Translations under genes and position numbers: made by a program
Source: Amycolatopsis tucumanensis
GTDB lineage: Bacteria; Actinomycetota; Actinomycetes; Mycobacteriales; Pseudonocardiaceae
DNA: 32,935 nt
Direction of reading: 5' to 3'
Assembly (NCBI RefSeq): GCF_021654135.1
Contig: NZ_JAKGSD010000075.1
Coordinates: 1 to 32,935 of the forward strand
Notes under the pieces: model-generated
Seen by the model: only the letters and a program-made list of their open reading frames with translations
The model's database searches: none
What the model was told of the DNA's origin: nothing
Shown here: positions 7,152 to 14,169 of the stretch, piece after piece
How positions within the stretch are numbered: position 1 is the stretch's first letter
Layout of the letters: each line of letters opens with the position of its first letter

Positions 7152-8434
7152 TGCCCGATCGTCGCGTTCATGTTGGCGGAGAACTGCTCCGGCGTGATCT
7201 GCTTGAGGAACAGCTGCTCCAGGTTGGTCAGCAGCGCGTCGGCCTGGCCGGGGGAGAGCGCCTGGTCCCAGGACAGCTGGAAGTTCGGCGCCTTGCTCGC
7301 CATTTCGTACACGTAGGACAGGTACTGCGGGTCCTCGGTCTTCGCGAGCTTGTCCTCGATGCCGGTCAGCGGCGGCACCGAACCGCCGGCGAGCAGCGAG
7401 TCGACGTAGGAGTCGTTCATCAGGTCCTCGCGCAGGTACCGCAGCGCCGACTGCTTCTGCTCCTCGCTCGCGGTGGCCGAGACGGACCAGTAGTTGGCCG
7501 GGTTGCCGACGATGTTGGCCGGGTCGCCCTTGCCGCCGGACACGGTGGGGAACGTGGTCCAGCCGAGCTTGCCGCTCGAGATGAAGTCGGGGTCGGCCTG
7601 CTTGATGGTGGGGAAGGCCCAGGAGCCCATCAGGTACATCGCGGCCTTGCCGGTGAACAGCAGCGCGGTGTCGGCGTTGCTGTCGGTCGCGATCGAGTTG
7701 AAGCCGCGGACGAAGCCGCCGGCGTCGACGAGCTGCTGGATCATCGTGTTGGCGCGGATGATCGCCGGATCCGACCACGCGCCGGGCTTGCCGGCGACGA
7801 TGTTGTTGAACACCTCGGGCCCGCCGATGCGGTCGACGAGGTACTCCTCCCACATCAGCTGCGGCCACTTGCTCTGCCCGCCGAGGGAGAACGGCGCGAT
7901 GCCGGCCTGGTTGAACCGCGGCACCAGGGCCATCATGTCGTCCCACGTCTTCGGCGGCTGCGCGCCGATCTGGTCGAACAGTTCCTTGTTGTAGAACAGC
8001 ACGACCGGCTGCATGCCGTTGTTCGGCACGGCGTAGGTCTTGCCGTCGAGCACGCCGGTGCGCGCCACCGACGGCAGGAACCGGTTCACGAACGCCGGGT
8101 CGTTCGCGGCTTCGGCGGACAGGTCCATGATCTTGCCGGAGTCCACCCAGGACTTGAGCAGGCCGCCGCTCCAGCTGAAGACCAGCGTCGGCGCCTCGTT
8201 CGCACCGATCGCGGTGCGGATCTTCTGCTTGTACGCGTCGTTGCCGAAGTACTGCGCGTCGACCCCGGACGACTCGAACGACGTCCGGAACGTCTGCTCG
8301 TCGCCGCCGGTGAGCGCCCACGCGGTGGCGCCGCCCCCGCCGGACGGACCGCTGGAGCCGCACGCGGTGGTGAGGGAGAGAACCGCGGCCAGTCCGGCCG
8401 CGATCACGGCGGTGCGCCGCTTGACCAGTGTCAT
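7148..8434 (-). CDS. Extracellular sugar-binding lipoprotein of ABC importer
   Basis: About 428 aa. MTLVKRRTAVIAAGLAAVLS then LTTAC form a lipoprotein signal with lipidated Cys25; the -3 residue is Thr where Leu is more usual. The mature protein is a family 1 solute-binding protein with NEAPTLVFSWSGGLLKSWVDSGKIMDL, YAVPNNGMQPVVLFYNKELFD and KTWDDMMALV. These are shared with actinomycete xylobiose- and cello-oligosaccharide-binding proteins of the BxlE/CebE type. I chose ATG 8434, with GGGGAAGG upstream; a longer reading to 8536 would cross the operator. It is the first gene of the importer operon and is divergent from the LacI gene. The substrate is inferred as a beta-linked oligosaccharide such as xylobiose because of the GH3 partner. 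Confidence 0.92.
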   Translation of the reverse strand: MTLVKRRTAVIAAGLAAVLSLTTACGSSGPSGGGGATAWALTGGDEQTFRTSFESSGVDAQYFGNDAYKQKIRTAIGANEAPTLVFSWSGGLLKSWVDSGKIMDLSAEAANDPAFVNRFLPSVARTGVLDGKTYAVPNNGMQPVVLFYNKELFDQIGAQPPKTWDDMMALVPRFNQAGIAPFSLGGQSKWPQLMWEEYLVDRIGGPEVFNNIVAGKPGAWSDPAIIRANTMIQQLVDAGGFVRGFNSIATDSNADTALLFTGKAAMYLMGSWAFPTIKQADPDFISSGKLGWTTFPTVSGGKGDPANIVGNPANYWSVSATASEEQKQSALRYLREDLMNDSYVDSLLAGGSVPPLTGIEDKLAKTEDPQYLSYVYEMASKAPNFQLSWDQALSPGQADALLTNLEQLFLKQITPEQFSANMNATIGQ

Positions 8435-8456
8435 GATGCGCCTTCCCCATCGAAGG

Positions 8457-8472
8457 TCCGAAAGTTTTCGGA
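8457..8472. promoter_or_regulatory. LacI-type operator candidate, importer side
   Basis: TCCGAAAGTTTTCGGA is a perfect 16-bp palindrome except for the central GT step, 22 bp upstream of the binding-protein start. It resembles LacI-family operators with CGAA/TTCG half-sites, as I recall for the Streptomyces xylobiose repressor BxlR. A near-copy lies exactly 100 bp away on the lacI side. Confidence 0.7.
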
Positions 8473-8556
8473 AACACTCTGGTGTGTGTCGGAAGATATG
8501 CGGCCCACCCGGACGCGTCAAGAGCTGTTTCGGCAAGGAAAATAGCGTTATAGTCG

Positions 8557-8572
8557 CCTGAAACTTTTCGGC
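8557..8572. promoter_or_regulatory. LacI-type operator candidate, lacI side
   Basis: CCTGAAACTTTTCGGC matches the importer-side operator at 12 of 16 positions and ends 23 bp before the lacI start. A further partial copy at 8528-8543 (TTTCGGCAAGGAAAAT) repeats the downstream flank of this site at 8566-8580 (TTTCGGCAAGAAAAT). A TTATAGT box at 8548-8554 just upstream is a possible -10 element for lacI, so binding here would block lacI and GH3 transcription. Confidence 0.6.
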
Positions 8573-8595
8573 AAGAAAATTGGTTGGAGGGTGCG

Positions 8596-9615
8596 GTGCC
8601 TGCCGGTTCCCAGCGCGCGACGCTCGCGATGGTCGCAGAGGCCGCCGGGGTTTCGCTGCCGACCGTCTCCAAGGTGCTCAACGGTCGCGGCGACGTGGCG
8701 GCGGCGACCCGGCAGCGGGTCCAGGACGTGTTGAAGGAACTGGGTTACGTGCCCCAGTCCGGTCGGCGCACGGTAGGGCCGGCGCGCGTGGTGGACCTGG
8801 TGTTCGACGACCTGGTGAGCCCCTACTCGCTGGAGGTCCTGCGCGGGGTCACCGAGGCGGGCGCGGAAACCGGGGTGGACGTCGTGGTCGGGCGCCTGCC
8901 CGAGTCCGACGACGACGACTGGGCGCGGCGCCTGCGCCTGGCCGGGCGCGAGGGGCTGATCGTGGTCACCTCCGAGCTGACCCGCGCCCAGGTCGAGGGC
9001 TTCGCGCGCGCCGGGCTGCCGCTCGTGGTCATCGATCCGCTGAACCTGCCGCGCGTCGAGGTGACCAGCGTCGGCGCGACCAACTGGAACGGCGGGGTGT
9101 CCGCCACCGAGCACCTCCTGCAGCTGGGCCACCGGCGCATCGCCTACGCGGGCGGGCCGGTGCAGGCCTCCTGCAGCCAGGCCCGCCAGCACGGCTACCG
9201 CGCGGCGCTGGAGAACGCCGGCGTGACCGTCGATCCGCGGCTGATCCTGCACGGCGCCTTCGGCTACCCGGACGGGCTGGAGATGGGCGGGCGGTTGCTC
9301 GACCTGCCGGAGCCGCCGACCGCCGTGTTCGCCGGCAGTGACGCGACCGCGCTGGGCGTGATGGAAGCGGCCCGGCGGCGGGGACTGCGCGTGCCCGAGG
9401 ACCTGTCGGTCGTCGGGTTCGACGACACCATGCTCGCCGAGCTGGCCACGCCCGCGCTGACCACAGTGCGGCAGCCGTTGCAGGACATGGGCCGCGTCGC
9501 GCTGCGCACGCTGATGCGGCTCGCTGCCGGCGAAACCCTCGACTCCCACCACGTGGAGCTGGCCACCAACCTGGTGGTGCGCGATTCGACGACGAACCTG
9601 CGAGGAGCACCATGA
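8596..9615 (+). CDS. LacI-family repressor of the oligosaccharide module
   Basis: About 339 aa. The N-terminal HTH reads TLAMVAEAAGVSLPTVSKVL (9-28), followed by the hinge region (RVQDVLKELGYVPQ). The periplasmic-binding-protein-like ligand domain (about 60-335) has the late signature VVGFDDTMLAELATPALTTVRQP. I chose GTG 8596 because GGAGG ends 5 nt before it; TTG 8584 is in frame but unlikely. The gene overlaps the GH3 gene by 4 bp (ATGA, 9612-9615), so repressor and enzyme are made from one message. Two operator-like palindromes upstream suggest autoregulation together with control of the divergent importer. The inducer is probably an imported oligosaccharide or its product. Confidence 0.94.
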   Translation: MPAGSQRATLAMVAEAAGVSLPTVSKVLNGRGDVAAATRQRVQDVLKELGYVPQSGRRTVGPARVVDLVFDDLVSPYSLEVLRGVTEAGAETGVDVVVGRLPESDDDDWARRLRLAGREGLIVVTSELTRAQVEGFARAGLPLVVIDPLNLPRVEVTSVGATNWNGGVSATEHLLQLGHRRIAYAGGPVQASCSQARQHGYRAALENAGVTVDPRLILHGAFGYPDGLEMGGRLLDLPEPPTAVFAGSDATALGVMEAARRRGLRVPEDLSVVGFDDTMLAELATPALTTVRQPLQDMGRVALRTLMRLAAGETLDSHHVELATNLVVRDSTTNLRGAP

Positions 9616-11924
9616 CGGAACCGACCTGGCGTGACAGCGCGCTGCCCGCCGCAGCCCGAGCCGAGGCGCTGCTGGCGGAGATGACCCTCGAAGAGAAGGT
9701 GGCGCAGCTGGGCAGCGCATGGCCGGGCAACGAGCAGCTGAACGGCAACGTCGCGCCGATGCAGGACGTCTTCGCGCGTGGCGGGGTGCCGTTCGAGCAG
9801 GCGCGGGAGAACGGCATCGGGCACCTGACGCGGGTGTTCGGCACGGCGCCGGTCAGCGCGGCCGAGGGCGCGGCGCGGGTCGAGGCGCTGCAGCGGGAGA
9901 TCGTCGAGGAGACCCGGCTGGGCATCCCGGCGATCGTGCACGAGGAGTGCCTGACCGGGTTCACCACTTACGGCGCCACCGTGTACCCGGCGGCACTGGC
10001 GTGGGCGGCGACGTTCGACCCGGAACTGGTCGAGCGGATGGCGTCGGCGATCGCGGACGACATGCGCGCCTCCGGGGTGCACCAGGGTCTCTCGCCGGTG
10101 CTGGACGTCGTGCGGGACTACCGGTGGGGCCGGGTCGAGGAGACCCTCGGCGAGGACCCGTACCTGGTCGGTACGCTCGGCGCCGCGTACGTGCGTGGCT
10201 TGGAGCGCAACGGGATCGTCGCCACGCTCAAGCACTTCGCCGGGTATTCGGCGTCGCGCGCGGCCCGCAACCACGCGCCGGTGTCGATCGGCCAGCGGGA
10301 GCTGCGGGACGTGATCCTGCCGCCGTTCGAGATGGCGATCCGCGAGGGCGGGGCGCGGTCGGTGATGAACGCCTACGTCGACCTCGACGGGGTGCCCGCG
10401 GCGGCGAACGCGCCGCTGCTGACCGGGATCCTGCGGGACGAGTGGGGTTTCGAGGGCGTGGTGGTGTCCGACTACTGGGCCATCGCGTTCCTGGGCAGCA
10501 TGCACCGGGTCGCCGACAGCACCGGGCAGGCCGGGGCGCTCGCGCTGGCCGCGGGCATCGACGTCGAGCTGCCGGACACCCTGTGCTATGGCAAGGAACT
10601 CATCGAGCTGGTGCGTTCGGGCGAGGTGCCGGAGTCCCTTGTGGACCGTGCGGTCGGCAGGCTGCTGCGGCAGAAGGCGGAGCTGGGCCTGCTCGACGCG
10701 GACTGGGCGCCGCGGGCGCGGCCGGTGGACCTGGACTCGCCGCGCAACCGGGCGATCGCTCGGGAGCTGGCGGAGAAGTCGGTGGTGCTGCTCGCCAACG
10801 ACGGCACGCTGCCGTTGCGCGCGAAGCGGATCGCGGTCGTCGGTCCGTGCGCGGACGACCCGCTGGCGTTCATGGGCTGCTACTCGTACCCGAACCACGT
10901 GCTGCCGCGCTATCCCGAGTACGGCATCGGGGTCGAGGCGCCGTCGCTGCTGGAGTCGCTGCGCGCGGAACTGCCGGACGCGGTGATCACCTCGGCGGCC
11001 GGCTGCCCGATCCGCGACGAGGACCGGTCCGGCTTCGCCGAAGCGGTGGAAGCCGCGCGGGACGCGGACGTGTGCATCGCCGTGGTCGGCGACCGGGCGG
11101 GCCTGTTCGGCGAGGGCACCTCCGGCGAGGGCTGCGACGCCCCGGACCTGCGGCTGCCCGGCGTGCAGGACGGGCTGCTGAGCGAACTGCTGGCCACCGG
11201 CACGCCGGTGGTGGTGGTCGTGGTGTCCGGCCGTCCGTACGCGCTGGGGGACCACACCGGGGCGGCGGCACTGGTGCAGGCGTTCATGCCCGGCGAGGAG
11301 GGCGGCCCGGCGCTGGCGGGTGTCCTGTCCGGACGGACGAACTTCGGCGGACGTCTCCCGGTGCAGGTGCCGCGGGTGGCAGGCGCGCAGCCGAGCACCT
11401 ACCTGCAGCCCCCGCTCGGCGGCAACAGCGAGGGCATCAGCAACCTCGACCCGAGCCCGCTGTTCCCGTTCGGGCACGGCATCTCCTACACCACGTTCGA
11501 CTACGAGGACCTGACGCTGAGCGCGCGTGAGGTGCCGACCGACGGCGAGGTCGAGGTCTCGGTGCGGGTGCGCAACTCCGGCGACCGCGCCGGGGACGAG
11601 GTGGTGCAGCTGTACGTGAATGACGTGCTCGCGCAGGTGACCCGCCCGGTGCGGCAGCTGGCCGGGTTCGCGCGGATCACCCTCGGCGCGGGGGAGGCGC
11701 GGACGGTGACGTTCCGGCTGCACGCCGACCGGCTCGCGTTCACCGGACTGGACCTGCGCCGGATCGTCGAACCCGGCACGATCGAGGTGTTCGCCGGCCG
11801 CTCGGCCGACGACCTGCCCTGCCGCGCCGCGTTCGAGCTGACCGGCCCGGTGCGCGAGGCCGGGCACGACCGCGTGCTGACCACGCCCGTTCAGTCGCTG
11901 GGGGAGACCAGCCCGGTTTCGTAG
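9612..11924 (+). CDS. Glycoside hydrolase family 3 beta-glycosidase (beta-xylosidase/glucosidase)
   Basis: 770 aa with no signal peptide, so cytoplasmic. GH3 domain order is visible: an N-terminal TIM-barrel (about 15-330) with GRVEETLGEDPYLVG, the substrate-binding KHFAGYS (K207-H208) and nucleophile Asp287 in EGVVVSDYWAI. A second alpha/beta domain (about 370-570) carries SGEGCDAPDLRLPGVQ, the likely region of the acid/base Glu. A C-terminal fibronectin-III-like domain (about 650-725) contains VRNSGDRAGDEVVQLYV. It should remove terminal beta-linked xylose or glucose from imported oligosaccharides. Length and partners recall intracellular BxlA-type beta-xylosidases of Streptomyces, but the sugar specificity is not decided by sequence alone. 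It is coupled to lacI by ATGA, and its 3' end overlaps the response-regulator gene by 34 bp. Confidence 0.93.
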   Translation: MTEPTWRDSALPAAARAEALLAEMTLEEKVAQLGSAWPGNEQLNGNVAPMQDVFARGGVPFEQARENGIGHLTRVFGTAPVSAAEGAARVEALQREIVEETRLGIPAIVHEECLTGFTTYGATVYPAALAWAATFDPELVERMASAIADDMRASGVHQGLSPVLDVVRDYRWGRVEETLGEDPYLVGTLGAAYVRGLERNGIVATLKHFAGYSASRAARNHAPVSIGQRELRDVILPPFEMAIREGGARSVMNAYVDLDGVPAAANAPLLTGILRDEWGFEGVVVSDYWAIAFLGSMHRVADSTGQAGALALAAGIDVELPDTLCYGKELIELVRSGEVPESLVDRAVGRLLRQKAELGLLDADWAPRARPVDLDSPRNRAIARELAEKSVVLLANDGTLPLRAKRIAVVGPCADDPLAFMGCYSYPNHVLPRYPEYGIGVEAPSLLESLRAELPDAVITSAAGCPIRDEDRSGFAEAVEAARDADVCIAVVGDRAGLFGEGTSGEGCDAPDLRLPGVQDGLLSELLATGTPVVVVVVSGRPYALGDHTGAAALVQAFMPGEEGGPALAGVLSGRTNFGGRLPVQVPRVAGAQPSTYLQPPLGGNSEGISNLDPSPLFPFGHGISYTTFDYEDLTLSAREVPTDGEVEVSVRVRNSGDRAGDEVVQLYVNDVLAQVTRPVRQLAGFARITLGAGEARTVTFRLHADRLAFTGLDLRRIVEPGTIEVFAGRSADDLPCRAAFELTGPVREAGHDRVLTTPVQSLGETSPVS

Positions 11925-12547
11925 GCGAGGACGACGGCCTGGGCGCGGTCGCGCAACGACAGCTTGGCGAAGATGCGGGCCACGTGGGTCTTGACCGTCG
12001 CCTCGCTGAGCGTCAGCTCCGCGGCGATCTCGGCGTTCGACCGGCCCCGCGCGACGAGGGTGAGAACCTCCAGTTCGCGCGGGGTCAGGACGGCGAGATC
12101 GCGGTGCAGCGCCGGACGTGGTCGCGCCGCGGCGAAGCGCTCCACCAGCCGCCGGGTGATCGACGGGGCCAGCAGCGCGTCGCCGGTGCCGACCAGGCGC
12201 ACCGCGGCCACCAGGTGCTCGGGGGTGACGTCCTTGAGTAGGAACCCGCTGGCCCCGGCGGCGAGCGCGTCGTAGACGTAGCGGTCGAGGTCGAACGTGG
12301 TCAGCATGAGCACCCGGCAGCCGGGGTCGCGCGCCAGGATGCGGCGCGCGGCCTCCAGGCCGTCCATCGCCGGCATCCGGATGTCCATCAGCACGACGTC
12401 CGGCTCCAGGTCGCGGACGGTGGCGACGGCCTCCGCGCCGTCCGCCGCCTCGCCCACGACGTCGACACCGCCGGAGGCCAGGATCATGCGGAAGCCGGTG
12501 CGCACCAGGGCCTGATCGTCGGCGATCACCACGCGCGGCCCGGTCAC
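11891..12547 (-). CDS. NarL/LuxR-type response regulator
   Basis: 218 aa. The receiver domain (5-120) has the acidic pocket D10-D11, phospho-acceptor Asp55 in VVLMDIRMP, Thr83 in MLTTFD and Lys105 in GFLLKD. The LuxR-type HTH is at about 150-212 (LTPRELEVLTLVARGRSNAE, then SEATVKTHVARIFAKL). It is a cytoplasmic DNA-binding protein switched by phosphorylation. The GTG start at 12547 overlaps the kinase stop (GTGA, 12544-12547), so the two are co-translated. The divergent ABC transporter is the expected target, with a palindrome in the shared promoter region as candidate binding site. Its 3' end runs into the GH3 gene end by 34 bp. Confidence 0.95.
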   Translation of the reverse strand: MTGPRVVIADDQALVRTGFRMILASGGVDVVGEAADGAEAVATVRDLEPDVVLMDIRMPAMDGLEAARRILARDPGCRVLMLTTFDLDRYVYDALAAGASGFLLKDVTPEHLVAAVRLVGTGDALLAPSITRRLVERFAAARPRPALHRDLAVLTPRELEVLTLVARGRSNAEIAAELTLSEATVKTHVARIFAKLSLRDRAQAVVLAYETGLVSPSD

Positions 12548-13341
12548 GGCCGCTCCAGCGGGATCTTCGCCCGGACCCGGAACCCGCCGCCGATGCGCCG
12601 CCGGGCGTCCAGGTCGCCGCCGAACACGGCCACGCGCTGCCGCAGCCCGAGCAGGCCGCGTCCCTCCTCGGTCTCGTCGGACGGGGCCGGGGCGTCCCCG
12701 GACAGCACGCTGGGCCCGCTGTTGAGCACCTCGACGCGCAGGTAGCGGTCGGAGTACCGCACGGTCACCTCCGCCTGCCGCCCGTCGCCGTGCTTGAGTG
12801 CGTTGGTGAGCGCTTCCTGGATGATCCGGTACGCCGTCAGGTCCACTCCGGACGGCAGCGGCCGCGGCTCGCCGGACACGCGGACCTCCACCGGCAGCCC
12901 GGCGAACGCGATCCGGTCGATCAGCGGGCTGAGCCTGCTCAGACTGGGCTGCGGCGACAGGTCCGCGGTCTCGTCACCGTCGGCGGGCGGGGCGAGCACG
13001 CCGAGCAGGTTCCGCAGCTCGGTCATCGTGTCCCGCCCGGCCGCCTCGACCGCTTCCAGCGCCGTCGCGGCCTGCGCGGGTTCGGTCGCGAGCACCCGGC
13101 GCGCGGCCCCGGTCTGCACCACCATCACGCTCACGTTGTGGCTGACGATGTCGTGCAGCTCCCGCGCGATCCGCGCCCGCTCGTCGTCGACCGCGCTGCG
13201 CGCCGCGCTCTCCCGTTCCCGCTCCAGCAGCCAGCCGCGCTCCTCCAGCGCCCTCGCGAACGCCCGCCGCGCGCGCCCGAGCCGGACCGCCAGCACGGCG
13301 GCCACCAGGCACGCCACCGCGGCGACAACCAGTTCCCACAC
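12544..13341 (-). CDS. NarL-partner sensor histidine kinase with one membrane segment
   Basis: 265 aa, short for this class. One membrane helix (about 2-20) is followed directly by a cytoplasmic helix. The HisKA_3 dimerisation motif RARIARELHDIVSHNVSVMV carries phospho-acceptor His63. The HATPase_c domain shows the N-box YRIIQEALTNALKHG (N180) and G-box GRGLLGLRQRV. No extracytoplasmic sensor domain is visible, so the kinase may sense within the membrane or take its signal from the neighbouring FtsX-type permease, as Bce-like systems do. That link is inference. The start is GTG 13341 with only a weak upstream Shine-Dalgarno sequence. It pairs with the response regulator through a 4-bp overlap. 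Confidence 0.93.
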   Translation of the reverse strand: MWELVVAAVACLVAAVLAVRLGRARRAFARALEERGWLLERERESAARSAVDDERARIARELHDIVSHNVSVMVVQTGAARRVLATEPAQAATALEAVEAAGRDTMTELRNLLGVLAPPADGDETADLSPQPSLSRLSPLIDRIAFAGLPVEVRVSGEPRPLPSGVDLTAYRIIQEALTNALKHGDGRQAEVTVRYSDRYLRVEVLNSGPSVLSGDAPAPSDETEEGRGLLGLRQRVAVFGGDLDARRRIGGGFRVRAKIPLERP

Positions 13342-13390
13342 CCGGCAACTGTGTCAGGACCCGGAGCGACGCGCATCCACCGCCGGACTA

Positions 13391-13403
13391 CATCCCCGGG
13401 ATG
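13391..13403. promoter_or_regulatory. Palindrome in kinase/ABC divergent promoter
   Basis: CATCCCCGGGATG has perfect 6-bp arms around one central base. It sits 50 bp upstream of the kinase start and 58 bp upstream of the ABC start, where a response-regulator dimer could control both directions. The site is inferred from position and symmetry only. Confidence 0.4.
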
Positions 13404-13461
13404 ACCCGCGCCGGGAGTTACCTCCGCGGACCGATGCCCGCACTGGGCCGCTGCCCGCAGG

Positions 13462-14169
13462 ATGGCCGGCGTGACCAGAGATGACGGCGCGGTCGTGCGG
13501 TTGACCGACGTGCGCAAGGAGTACAGCGAATCGGTCGCCCTGGACGGGGTCTCCCTGGAGATCCGGGCCGGGGAGGCGGTCGCGGTGATGGGGCCCTCCG
13601 GCAGCGGTAAGTCCACGCTGCTGAACATGGTGGCCGGGCTGGACCGCCCGACGTCCGGTTCGGTCGTCGTGCACGGCGAGGACCTGGGGAAGCTGAACGA
13701 GACCGGGCTGGCGCTGTTCCGCCGCCGCCGGATCGGCATGATCTTCCAGTTCTTCAACCTGCTCGACGACCTACCCGCGCTGGACAACGTGGCGCTGGCC
13801 GCCCAGCTCACCGGCACCCCGGCCGGCCAGGCCCGCAAGCGCGCGCTCGAACTGCTCGGCGAACTCGGCATCGCCGGGCGCCGCAACGTCTACCCGGCCC
13901 GGTTGAGCGGCGGCGAGCGGCAGCGCGTCGCGGTCGCGCGGGCGCTGATGAACCGGCCCGCGCTGCTGCTGGCCGACGAGCCGACCGGCGCGCTGGACAG
14001 CCGGTCCGGCGAGCAGGTGATGGACCTGCTGCTCGACCTCAACCAGATCGGGCAGACGCTGCTGCTGGTGACGCACGACGAGCGGCTCGCCACCCGGTGC
14101 GCGAGCCGCGTGGTCGAGGTCGCCGACGGGCGGGTCGCGCGGGAGACCAGCCTGGAGCGGACGCCGTGA
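13462..14169 (+). CDS. ABC transporter ATP-binding protein (MacB/LolD type)
   Basis: 235 aa. The nucleotide-binding domain is complete: Walker A GPSGSGKST (44-52), Q-loop Gln96 in MIFQFFNLL, signature LSGGERQRVAVARAL (148-162), Walker B LLLADEP with Glu173, and the switch His in LLVTHD. The FQFFNLL and DEPTGALDS motifs are typical of ATPases that drive FtsX-type permeases (MacB, LolD, BceA). It would energise the adjacent permease, coupled by a GTGA overlap at 14166-14169. The start is ATG 13462, but GTG 13471, with AGGATGG about 6 nt upstream, is an equally good choice. Confidence 0.95.
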   Translation: MAGVTRDDGAVVRLTDVRKEYSESVALDGVSLEIRAGEAVAVMGPSGSGKSTLLNMVAGLDRPTSGSVVVHGEDLGKLNETGLALFRRRRIGMIFQFFNLLDDLPALDNVALAAQLTGTPAGQARKRALELLGELGIAGRRNVYPARLSGGERQRVAVARALMNRPALLLADEPTGALDSRSGEQVMDLLLDLNQIGQTLLLVTHDERLATRCASRVVEVADGRVARETSLERTP

